From Gyromitra esculenta (taxonomy: Eukaryota > Ascomycota > Pezizomycetes > Pezizales > Discinaceae): a DNA stretch of 64,000 nucleotides. A program made the position numbers and the translations under genes. Of this stretch, positions 37,371 through 47,422 are shown one piece after another. Every line of letters starts with the position of its first letter. Position 1 is the stretch's first letter. The DNA lies in the NCBI GenBank assembly GCA_038503075.1, contig JBCAML010000001.1, positions 1,798,001 through 1,862,000 on the forward strand. Reading direction: 5' to 3'. The notes beneath the pieces are model-generated. The model saw nothing but the letters and a program-made list of their open reading frames with translations, searched no databases and was not told the DNA's origin.

Positions 37371-37939
37371 TTGTTTCGCTGCGGGGCTGTTTCGCTGTGA
37401 GGTTGTTTCGCTGCGTATTTGTTTCACTGCTAAACCAGATCTATTATGCAGAAAAGTCTACCTCCAATTCTACCTATGCTTTGCAGATTCTAACCCCATC
37501 TACAGGTGTCTACTCAGGCTATAGCCTCACTGCTGCACTTGTTTCGGTTCTGATATGTTTCGCTACCAGTTTGTTTCGCTGCCGAGCAGGCTCATTTTGC
37601 AGGAAAAGCTACTCCAAACCTGTCTACATTCTATATACTAACTTCATTGCTAGAATGCTATGGCCTAAACTTCCACTTTTGTTTCGCTGCCAGGCTTTTG
37701 TTTCGCTGCCGATGTGTTTCGCTGCCGAGCCAGATTTCCAGAAAAGTCAGCCCTGTTTCTACACTTGCGGTACTTGCCATCAGGGCTCAATAACACTGAC
37801 ACTGCCCATACAATCACAATTTTTTCGCTACCAGATCTTTTTTATTTTTCTACCGGATGGCCTCAGCTTGTACTAGTTTTGTTGTTAGATCTGGACCTTT
37901 TCTACAGCCCAGAGTGGATTTAATCTGTTTCGTTACCTG
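37371..37939 (+). repeat. Degenerate TTGTTTCGCTGCC repeat block
   Basis: About a dozen variants of TGTTTCGCTGCC occur here: four between 37371 and 37431, three between 37538 and 37585, three between 37678 and 37725, then TTTTTCGCTACC near 37824 and TGTTTCGTTACC near 37926. Between clusters a second motif recurs in variants like CAGATTTCCAGAAAAGTC and CATTTTGCAGGAAAAGC, suggesting decayed larger units of about 150 nt. The open frame crossing this block is a product of the repetition. Confidence 0.65.
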
Positions 37940-37993
37940 GACAACGAAGAATTTAAAGGTTTCAGCGGATTTACCTTCCAGATTGAGGAATAC

Positions 37994-38412
37994 TCTCACG
38001 GTATGACCTCGTTTAAGCCCTTCAGTATCCCTGAAGGTGAGCAGAGCTACTTAAACGAAAAGGTCAAGCGATAAGGTATACGATGTTTCTACAGGTCCTA
38101 CAGGGTCGAGCTCAAGGCGAGTTCAGTGAGGGGGTTTTCACAGCGACAGCGACTGCAAGGATTCTGAGATAGAATCGAGATAGTATTAAACTAATACAAC
38201 AGAAGTAAACTGAGAACGTTGCTTAAGGAAGAAAGAAAGAGAGAACAAAAATGACCAAAATCCTCCGTTTAAATACCCCGCTTTCTCGTAACACAAACAA
38301 CCATCTGACAACAACCGAAACATAACCGAACAACAAAGCCATTATACTCAACGAAAATCCTTTGTAACTACCCACAATCGTCCTAACCCATTATCCGATT
38401 TTATCCATGAAA
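37994..38412 (-). mobile_element. 0.4-kb LTR-like element, copy 1 (inverted)
   Basis: 419 bp in reverse orientation. On the plus strand it begins TCTCACGG and ends CCATGAAA (one change from CCGTGAAA). It is flanked by a perfect 5-bp duplication AATAC at 37989-37993 and 38413-38417. It carries the family's TATA-like block (reverse of GGTATTTAAA) and the 3' stem-loops: CCTTCAG/CTGAAGG at 38019-38037 and a GCCTT-loop hairpin at 38108-38124 with one mismatch. Confidence 0.85.
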
Positions 38413-38549
38413 AATACATATCAGTGCACTGTCACCGGAAATTAGGTACTGGCGTCATATCAACACGGAAAAAGGCTAGAAATGGTAAAACAACAACAAT
38501 GAATCCTATTCATGGTATCTGGACATTCAGATACTTGTGAATTGAAAAG

Positions 38550-38933
38550 TTTCACGGATTAAGGATTGGATATAGGGCTAGGGTTCGCGTATAGGATTGT
38601 TGTGCTTTTCAGTTGTTAGATAATGTTATTGTATTTCGGGTGTTATCGGTTATTGGGTTTTGTTGGGTAAAAGCGGGGTATTTAAGTGAAGGATTTTGTT
38701 TGTTCTTCGTACTTTCTTTCTTCTCTTCTTAAGCAACGTTCTCGTTTCACTTCTGCTGTATCTGTTATAATTCCACTCGTGCTGTGAAACATCGCCGATA
38801 CTTCGCCTTGAAGTATACTCTTCGTAGGACCTGTAGACTATACCGCACTCTTCGAACGTATTGGTTTCTCGCTTAAGTAGCACTGCTTACCTTCAGGGAT
38901 ACTGAAGGGCTTAACGAGAAGCCATCCGTGAGA
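38550..38933 (+). mobile_element. 0.4-kb LTR-like element, copy 2
   Basis: 384 bp, from TTTCACGG to CCGTGAGA, flanked by the 5-bp duplication AAAAG at 38545-38549 and 38934-38938. It contains GGTATTTAAG at 38677-38686, a hairpin ATACTTC/GAAGTAT with GCCTT loop at 38798-38816, and near the 3' end CCTTCAG/CTGAAGG (38890-38908) enclosed by TGGTTTCTCG/CGAGAAGCCA. No protein is encoded. Confidence 0.88.
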
Positions 38934-39611
38934 AAAAGTTAGTAGGAACGATTCATTACTACTATAAATAATTATAACAATCCCGGTGCCATCTTAAACT
39001 AACCAATACTTTGATTTTAGTTTACAAAACATGAACCTTTCACCCGGGCCTACCTAGTTTACCACTTAAACTCTCTCGTACTCATATTTTCTCACTCGGT
39101 TTCATCTATTTCTCGCCTATTCCAAGCAATTTCTGTGTATTTCAATGGCTCCTCCAAGTCCAGTTTTCCGTATCGGTGAAATTTTTTCAACTTTTGACGA
39201 GATCCGTTCCAAAATACAAGACTGGAGTATTACCGATAAATTCCAGTTTTGGACACCAATAAAAGACACTAATCGAGCCGATTATCAATGCTTTACAAGC
39301 AAGAAAAGACCCAGACAAACTCCTCAACCACATCTACCACTGAATCTTGACCATGATAGATCACACTTGACTCCTTGCAATTGGAGAGTCTTTGCTACTC
39401 GTACAACTCATGGCGATATAAAAATATCCAAATTGGTTTGTGAGCACACTTGTTTAGGAGCGGCTCTCGGTAATCCAGGAACACGTAGCAAAGTGTGCAA
39501 CAGTCATACATGGCTTTGCAAGCACATTCCAAAACATATTGTTGTTACAAAGCAAACCACCCCACGCGAAATCATCGGAACCATACAAATGCATTACAGT
39601 GAGATCGTTAG

Positions 39612-40018
39612 TTTCACGGATGAAGCGAAATGATGGGTTAGGGTTCGGGAAGCAACGGTTGCTATGGATGATAGTTTCTTTATAATGTCTTTCGGTTATG
39701 TTTCGGTTATGAGTCATGTGAGGGATTGCGGGGTATATAAGGGATGGACCTTAGACGGTCGTTATGGTTTTCCTTCTCTTTCTTTAAGCAACGTTCTTAC
39801 CTTACTTCTACTGTATTACTTTAAATACTACCTCGGTTCTACCTCAGAATCCTCGCTGTCGCTGTCGCTGTGAAAGCTTTTACACTTAACTCGCCTTGAG
39901 TTAGACCCACGTAGGACCTGTAGAAACATCGTGACACTTGTTGTTTGATTTCTTGCTTAAGTAGCACTGCTCACCCTCAGGGATACTGAAGGGCTTAACA
40001 GGAGATCAAACCGTGAGA
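39612..40018 (+). mobile_element. 0.4-kb LTR-like element, copy 3, inside the transposase
   Basis: 407 bp, from TTTCACGG to CCGTGAGA, flanked by GTTAG at 39607-39611 and 40019-40023. The TATA-like block is GGTATATAAG (about 39732-39741). Hairpin TAACTC/GAGTTA with GCCTT loop lies at 39887-39903. The 3' outer stem GTTTGATTTCTTG (39943-39955) pairs with CAGGAGATCAAAC (39999-40011) through 11 Watson-Crick pairs and two G-U pairs. The insertion splits codons for IVSYQAAL of the transposase. Confidence 0.9.
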
Positions 40019-41429
40019 GTTAGTTATCAAGCTGCTTTAAAAGCACTTTCCTCCTTAACCAACGATGTTTTGGGTTACGAGCAACTACAATACCAGCAAA
40101 TTCCTTCCTACCTCACTCGCTTACATGCCAACAACCCGAATGTTTATACAAATCTCGAAACAACTATACACTCCGGAAACAATAACGAACCTCAAAACCA
40201 CTTTAAACGGGTGTTTATATGCCCCAGAGAAGCTCAAACATCTTTTGATTATTGCCGGAAGTTTATTGCAGTTGATGGGACATTTTGCAAAGCGAGACAT
40301 ATTCAGACTTTGTTGCTGGCTGTTACAATTGATGCAAATGGCCATATATTGTTGCTTGCTTGGGCTGTAGTCTAAGGTGAAAATAAAGAGTCATGGTCAT
40401 ATTTTATGACGCATTTGAAGAATGCGATTCCAGCAGTTACAAGAGCTACGGTTATTAGTGACCGAGACAAAGGCTTGATTTCTGCAGAAGAAATCTTAGG
40501 CCCTGGTATTTATCGTGCTTACTGTTGTTTTCATTTATGAGAAAACTTTAAAACACACTTTGGTGTGCGGTTAACCGACTCATACTTTTGGAAAATTGCA
40601 AATGCGAAGACAGAGCAACAGTATCACGAGTTTTTGACAGATTTACGATCACAAAAACCTACAGCAGCAGATTATTTATCAGCGATTAATAAAAATTTGT
40701 GGGTTACTGCCTTTTTTGAAGGACGTCGTTATGGGCACAATACCTCAAATATTGTTGAGTCATTAAACAGTTCCTTATCGAATATACGCAAGCTACCAGT
40801 GGTGGATCTTTTAAATGAGATCTGGCACTCGCAAATGAAGCTACGATTTACACGACTTGAAGAAGCCAGCAACCCCCAATACCGGTTTCCATTTACTAAG
40901 CTGTGTAATATTGAGGCTGAAACCAGTAGAATTTGGGCGCAAAGCCATTCAGTGGAACAAGCTAGCTATACACATGCACGCGTCATTCAACATATTTTGA
41001 GTGATAATGGTTCAGAAAACGCGAAAACACATGTCGTGAACCGTAAGCTCCCAACATAATTTACTATTTATTTTCAAAGCTAACAATTTTGTAATAGTTC
41101 AAAACCGTACTCGCACTGTACACATTTTCAGGAAAATGAAATCCCGTGTTCACACGCCTATGCAACTATTTTGGCTCTTCCGGAGAGGTACCATTAAATT
41201 ATTTTCCTCCTGCATTGTCAATTGCAACTTGGAAAAATATTTATCTTCAAAACTGGAGACCGATTCATTGTTGATGATTTGACTCGATGGTTTGCGCTTT
41301 ATCCTCCGTTGCGCAAGAATGCCGGAAAGACCGAAAAAGCGTGCCCAAAAAGGAGATAGAGGGTTAAGCTGCACTAAATTACGCTCGAAAAATGAATTTA
41401 GGAGACTTTGGAGGGCAAACACGGCGTAG

Positions 41430-42257
41430 TCTCACTGAGCCTCCGTCTGCCCTTCTGTATCCTGCATGAAATAGCCTACTTAAACGAGAATCGTTGCGAT
41501 AAGAATGACGGAGTTTTCTACAGGCCCTACGGGTCTAACTCAGGCGAGTTAAGATGAGGATGTTAATGACAGCGACGCGAGATTCTCGAAGTAGAATCGA
41601 GATAAGATTAAAACAATACAGTAGAAGAGTAACGTTCTTGCAGGCGAAAAGAAGAGAACTACAAAACAATGAAACCATCCTCCTTATATACCCCGCTTTT
41701 CCTATCCAAAACTTATAACCGAACGTAACCGAAGAACAAAGACTTTGTTTAAACAAAAGAGAACCCATAACCCGTAAACATTACTTCCAGCCGAAACCTA
41801 ACTTTCACGGATGGAACCGAGTAATGGGTTAGGATGAAGGGATTGGTGTTTATGGAGAATTTCCTTTGATTATAATGGCTTTGTTGTTCGGTTACGTTTT
41901 GGTTGTTGTCGGGTTGTTGGCTTGTGTTACGGGAAAGCGGGGTATTTAAGTGAAGGATTTCTGTCATCTTTGTATTCTTTCTTCTTCTTTCCTTAAGCAA
42001 CGTTCTCGTTTACCTTCTCCTGTAATTGTCGGAATACTACCTCGGTTCTACCTCAGAACCCTCGCTGTCGCTGTTTATTCCGCTGCACTTATCTCGCCTT
42101 GAGATAAGAAACCCTCGTAGAACTTGTAGAAAACACTGCACTCTTTGAACGTGTTGTTACCTCGCTTAAGTAGCACTGCTCACCTTCAGGGATACTGAAG
42201 GGCTTAACGAGGAACACAACCGTGAGACTAACCCCTTATCCTTCTTCATCCGTGAAA
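41430..42257 (-). mobile_element. 0.4-kb LTR-like element, copy 4 (inverted, itself interrupted)
   Basis: This copy is in two pieces, 41430-41802 and 42233-42257, about 398 bp together, because copy 5 has inserted near its end. On the plus strand it starts TCTCACTG (decayed) and ends ATCCGTGAAA at 42257. Flanks CGTAG (41425-41429) and GGTAG (42258-42262) match at four of five bases and are probably an old target duplication. The GCCTT-type hairpin is kept as TAACTC/GAGTTA at 41536-41551 with a 4-nt loop. It is the most diverged copy, consistent with being older than copy 5. Confidence 0.78.
41803..42227 (+). mobile_element. 0.4-kb LTR-like element, copy 5, nested in copy 4
   Basis: 425 bp, from TTTCACGG to CCGTGAGA, flanked by CTAAC at 41798-41802 and 42228-42232. 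It contains GGTATTTAAG (41941-41950), hairpin CTTATCTC/GAGATAAG with GCCTT loop (42088-42108), and CCTTCAG/CTGAAGG (42183-42201) enclosed by CCTCG/CGAGG and GTTGT/ACAAC. It lies in the terminal 30 bp of copy 4 in opposite orientation. Confidence 0.9.
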
Positions 42258-42314
42258 GGTAGTTGCAGACAGGCGGGTCATAATTCTAGGAGGTGTATGG
42301 TCGGCCACAACTGA

Positions 42315-45300
42315 AAATTATGTACATATTCTTTTTGGCATGCACAGGCTTTACCTGTAGGTTGCGCACACTTTGTTGGTCAAAATCACTGTCTTATGGT
42401 TGGCATGGTATATTGTAGTGTTCTACCCGAAACCCATGGTATTTCGAACGTTTTCTCGAAGAAGAAACCCCTTATCACTACTTTAATCCACCTATGCCCT
42501 ATTAAGCTTAAGAAGCGATCCGTCATTTTTTGTAGATGGCAACTGATCAGGCCCACACAACACAAACTCATCACCCGCATAGACGCTCTCACGATCACTA
42601 ACCGGGATTTGTTCAACCCACTGAAGCTGTACGTACTCACTTTCGTCCACTGTGCTCCGTCAATGGCGGCAGTTTTGTCTCGGAGGTGTCTAGGGCGGTG
42701 GTTTTGGTCCAGAGGTGGTGGTTAGGATGCAATAACTACATGTATTTATGAAGGATTTTAGCTTGTTCTGCAACTGGGTTTCCGAGCAGGCTTTGTGTAA
42801 TATAAAGGGTCGAGATTTCCTCGGATTTGGTTTAGATTTTAGGTTACTTTACGACTTCACGGGACCGGTGGGATCTGGGTGGGTCTTTGGAGATTAGATC
42901 TGAGAGGAGGGTGTTTTTTTTGTTAAATCACTGTTTCATTGTTTCTGTAAGGTACAAGGGTGCCACATGCAACAGAAGTTATAGCGTGAAAAAACCCTTC
43001 TGAGAGGAGGGGGGAAACAGGTGATATATATAGTCACAAAAAATTGACCTAGCTGATCAGGGTGGTAAGTATCTAAGAGAAAGTATGACCTATCACTTGC
43101 TCCGCTATAGGATAAGGGAGCTGTACGTGAAAATCTCCAAGTGATAGAAGATCCTTCCGATGTTTGGGATAAAGATATTGGAATTCGTGCCTCCACGCAT
43201 GAAAGCGCTAGGCAGAAATTTTGAAGATGAAATAAACAGTTTCCGTAGCTAGAGGAGCTACTTGAGACTATTATGGGACCTATTATACGCCTAGCCAGCA
43301 AACATGTTCTGAGTATAAACCCCCCCCTCTCTTCAGCATTTTAACGTTGTCTGTTTCTTTCATCAAATCTCCATCTCGTTTCCCGATGTCGCTGTTTGAC
43401 AAACTTACACGGCTCCGTATCCCTCTTCTCCCTCTAGATTTTCGGTTTTTTCATCCTATCGTCTCATCCATAGAATAGTAATTTCAACGTGTGAGGTAAT
43501 ACTGTAAGCTTAAGCCGCGCGTATGATCAAGTGAAAATTGGGCCACCTCTACTGCAGACACGCTTTCAGTCTGCAGGTACCTACTTACCTATCCTCCCAT
43601 CCTTGGCTTCTCTCTCCTTCTCTCCTCTTTTCCAGGCATCAGCCACCCATACAAAATTATTATCATGTATCAAGTAGGTAACAATGCCACAAATCACAGT
43701 ATGTCATGTGACTAGATATGAAAATCCCTGAACCGCATGGTCACTACCAACTGCTACATGTATGGGTAAGACGTATCGATTTCTCTTTACTCAAGCGACT
43801 GGAATCTTTTCGGGCCATGTGACCCGATTTGACAGGTTAGCTTCTCATTTGTTGATCACTTGACCCGAAAGCTTGAGTATAGTCATAGTGTATTAGGATA
43901 GGGCTACTTGGTGTTGGCAACTGCTGGTAAGAATTTCAAGCCTAAAAAATGGGCGTTTGGGCTACTATAATCAAACCAAATCATATCGAAATCACCGAAG
44001 TGTATTCAAATGTAAGTTTTTTTGTAAACTAGCATGTATCGGGGTCATTTGACTCTATCTTTTCGCCGATAGGCCCAACGTTCAGATGTCTGGTTCACAG
44101 CCGGAAAGATGGCATTCTAAGATTCTAAAATAACCCTTCTTTGTGCTGCAGCGTTTTGAATTGTTCTATCTATACAGTTACCCCAACTTGATGGTGTATC
44201 TAATCGGTTGGCGGATACGGGCTACTTCCCAGCTGGTGAAAATATTCGGTTAGCTGTTCAACTTATATAGCTACACCCAGTACTAACCAGGAAACTCGCT
44301 GTAATAAGCGAGAGATTCTTCCTTTCTGGCTTCTAGATGCCGATGTTCTAATAGTTCGGCATTGACTCCGATTTCCTTAGCCACTTTGTGAACTTTATTG
44401 GAGTGGTTCTATAGCCATACCTCTATCTACATACCATAGGGACTCGTGTAATAGAGACTGTTGCCGAGAGCGTGGCTTGCCAAACTATACCTTTCTAAAG
44501 GCCGATTTGCAATACACAAACAACATGTCTGAGGGTGGAGGCGATTTCAGCTCACAGATTAACACAACACACACCACCAATCGGTATAGTATTTTCGTAA
44601 TCCAACAGCTTAGCAGCAAGCCATCCTCTTAGCAACGGTCTCTATCACACGAGCCCCCAAGGTAGGTAAATATCTAGCCCACCATGCAACTGACAGGCGT
44701 GTCATTAAGTTGGGGGCGATGACATGGCGTGCTCGCGAATCCTATGCACTACAAAAGCTTCAAGCCGGCAAACCCAGATTAGTATGTTTTCGTGGGGTGA
44801 TTGACTCTTCGCTAAATCTCGTGGGACTCTCACTTATGACCTGTAGGAATTTATTTTCGCTATGGTAATCTTTGGCCATTTTGCTTTTTAGAGTGTCCTC
44901 CGGGCATGAACGACATGCTGATGTTTGTGTCTTTTCTCCTGCTCGAATAAAAACTATTGTCTATCAGAATAAGACAATAATCAATCGAATAACGAACCCT
45001 CGGACCAGTACCTTGCCACAGCCCGTCCTTTCAGCAGCCTTAGGTAAGTGTGGTAAGGGAAACTAGGAACAAGCCTAGATAAGAACTTGAAATGCTATCT
45101 TCTGCTGGCATTTGGTTGGCTGCGGTCTCGTGTCACAGTCACGAACATTAGTACATACGTAGATATTATTTGTAAAAGTTAAGGGTGAGCCCGATTATTT
45201 GCTTGAGGAAATCACTTAATTAAACTACTATTTGGTGCGCGGAAATTAACTTGCACGGGGGAAACTTTGATTCGCCCTGAATATGGTGAGTTCGAGTGGT

Positions 45301-46014
45301 TTAGTATTTTCTCTCATAGTACTGGGAATAATTATAAGCTCTACTTCAATTATTGAAAAAAGGTTGATATACTGTTAGACTCTCGAGCTCTAGTTAAGAG
45401 GTATGCCCACCATATACGGTAAGCGCGAGAAATTACTAAAAATAGATAACGTTTTCGCCATTTCTCTCTAGCCTCTTAATCGACCTCTACTAGACCCATC
45501 ATTTTTGGGCCTAGGAACAAGGGGCCTAAGTGAGGACAATCAAAACGGTCGCGGCGTTGAGAGAAATGGTGCAGACACCAGTCATTTTTAGTAATTTTCC
45601 TCGCGCCAGCCGTATATGGGACGTACCTCTCAAGAGAGTCTATACGGTGTAATGTAGAGCGTTTTACAATATGATTCATGAGAGTAATTAAATTTCTTTT
45701 ATGTAAGCCAAACTAGGCTTCATAGACTTATTAGGGCATGAACTAGGAATATTTAAATTAAAGAAAGAAGATAGTTAAATACAATTTTTTTTAAAAAAGA
45801 GCTAAAATTACCAATAGCACTACATAACCTCCCATAATAATCTACATCTTGACCCGAGAGCCCGCCTAATTATCTCGTTGTATTTCTCTCAACTCCTCAC
45901 TAGCTACCTATACTCGTTCTCATCACCTACTACCTTTGCTGCTGGGCACCGCAGATGCAAAGCGACCAATGAGGATGGAATTGGTAATGAGACTAATACT
46001 CACCTGTCCGTATT
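42315..46014. other. Intergenic region
   Basis: No gene supported; open frames are short and mutually overlapping. It holds two TACATGTA palindromes (42737, 43755) and a foldback repeat at 45340-45690. The far end is the 3' flank of the minus-strand APH-like gene. Confidence 0.55.
45340..45690. repeat. Imperfect foldback (long inverted repeat)
   Basis: Two arms of roughly 130-150 nt face each other across about 90 nt. Paired blocks in order from outside are GACTCTC (45378-45384) with GAGAGTC (45634-45640), CCATATACGG (45410-45419) with CCGTATATGG (45610-45619), GCGCGAGAAATTACTAAAAA (from 45423) with TTTTTAGTAATTTTCCTCGC (from 45585), and CCATTTCTCTC (45458-45468) with GAGAGAAATGG (45559-45569). 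No protein is encoded. A MITE-type element or a hairpin RNA source are both possible. Confidence 0.7.
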
Positions 46015-47422
46015 TCACTCACAACATATTATATTCTCCAGTTGATAGTCAAGTGCCCATTCGAAGTGGTAAAGCCCAATAGATTTTGGCAGATACCGCC
46101 ACCAGTCATCTCCTTTTGATTCTATAGCTGTGAAGGCATTGAGTGCTTTGATATACTCCCAATACTCTGGATAGAGGCCACTCATATCCCAGCCGATTAA
46201 GGCTTTAATCGTAAGATCGTCTGCCACTATGATATTTCTCGGATGTAGTTCACCGTGTGTCAACACAACTTGGTGGTCATCCCGAAACTTTGAGCGTAAC
46301 ATCTCGAGATATGACTTGGTGACTCTAGGTAGGGAATTTGACAAGAGAAACTCATTGAATTTCGTCTCATTTACGATAGGCCCACTCTGACGGGTATAAC
46401 GGCGGATATCGTGGCGGGTATCTTTGCAACGATCATTCCAGCCAAGGCCGAAACTAGGCAGAGGAAGTGGAACTTGACGCAAATCCTCCATTATTGCGTC
46501 GAGCTGGGTTTGAATAGTACGTTTTTCTTCGTTATTCATCCCTGGCCATCTCTTGTCGAGATTTGTACCTTCCACGTATGATATAAAGCTATAGGCGGTA
46601 TTCCCAATAGTGAAGACTCCAAGAGGTTCAGGTATAGGTACTTTTCTGGTGTGCCTTCTAACGTAACTCACAACGTCGACATGATCAAGGTCCATGTTTA
46701 CCCCAAGTTTGACTATTATAGTTTCACTGAGTCTGACGATAGCTGTCCCAGAGAAATGCATAATAACTTCACCCTGGGGTAAGACACGAGAGAACTCTTG
46801 CAGTAGGGAAGATTCAAGGCTTTCGAAGAGGGGTTTGGCGGAAACATCGTCTCTATTTGAACTAGCGAGGAGCGCGAGAACAGAAGGTGCTAGAGGTTTG
46901 ACTATTTTGGGAATGCCTGGAGGAATCTGGAGGAATCGTTTTGCTTCTCGGGAGAGCCGAGGTTTCTTTGGGTCACAAGCCGCCTTCGGTACAGAAGAAG
47001 TAGCTATAGGTTCAGTTAGGCATTCGATAGCTGTGATATCTTGTTGTGGGTTTGGTATCGTGGAGGCTAATTAATAAAATTGTTAGTATGGTATACATAT
47101 TAAGCACAAATTTTAGGGCGAAGTTACGTTTAAAGACTCGCCCCTCAGCTCTCTTTCGCCGATGTGGATATATCTGTGCATAGCTTTCGAGGAGAGTCGA
47201 TAAATCTGTGCTTGGGTCTTTCTTCAGTGCTTCCTCAAACATGCTCATGACGGAGCGATTGACGTTGCGTAGTCTACGAAAACGATCACCATCCTTGGAT
47301 TTGATATCGTGTCCGGGACTAGCTTTATTGCCAGCGGTGGTGAGCGCCTCGATTCGAGAAAGCTTTTCTGGACGTTCGGGGAGATCCTGCCCTGACTCTG
47401 ATGGTCGTTTTTGTGGGACCAT
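46015..47422 (-). CDS. Aminoglycoside-phosphotransferase-like kinase-fold protein
   Basis: Exons 47422-47128 and 47066-46015 encode 448 residues. The 61-nt intron has a perfect TACTAAC branch site. Residues 1-195 are a charged extension with no known domain. From about 200 the APH fold appears: SETIIVKLG (ATP-site lysine), VPIPEPLGVF, YSFISYVEGTNLDKRWP, then THGELHPRNIIV (about 368-379) and ALIGWDMSGLYPEYWEYIKA (about 387-406). In active fungal relatives these two last motifs usually read HGDL.P.NI and IDWE. Here the catalytic Asp is Glu and the metal-binding Asp is Gly, so it may be a pseudokinase. Family members phosphorylate small molecules or are of unknown function. Nearby genes give no pathway clue. 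Fold assignment is firm; activity is doubtful. Confidence 0.82.

Larger units (their letters stand above)
39145..42314 (+). pseudogene. Mutator-like (MULE) transposase, broken by insertions and stops
   Basis: The coding parts are 39145-39611, 40024-41429 (approximately) and 42263-42314. The N-terminal part has a FAR1/MULE-type DNA-binding region (CNWRVFATRTTHG...CEHTCLG...HTWL). The catalytic part has FIAVDGTFCKARH (first Asp), VISDRDKGLI (second Asp) and SNIVESLNSSL. The end has a SWIM-like segment (CTHFQENEIPCSHAYA) and a zinc knuckle CRQAGHNSRRC. It is interrupted by element copy 3 after IVS, and by copy 4 just before the knuckle. Removing each element with one duplication restores frame across copy 3 and joins the knuckle across copy 4. 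In-frame TAA (40373-40375) and TGA (40538-40540), plus frame slips after about 41190, show it is dead. The TGA fits a C-to-T change in CGA. MULE terminal repeats were not found. The antisense frame at 41150-41422 is a shadow. Confidence 0.88.

Noticed and set aside
37397..37876. 159-residue open frame
   Set aside because: It runs through the degenerate TGTTTCGCTGCC repeats; composition follows the repeat, with no domain.
37371..37939. CRISPR-like array
   Set aside because: Eukaryotic context, irregular spacing and degenerate short motifs rather than exact repeats with uniform spacers.
38550..40018. Copies 2 and 3 as the two LTRs of one retrotransposon
   Set aside because: Each copy has its own distinct 5-bp duplication (AAAAG and GTTAG), and the DNA between them encodes the MULE N-terminus, not a retroelement core.
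46694..47074. 126-residue plus-strand frame
   Set aside because: Antisense shadow of exon 2 of the APH-like gene.
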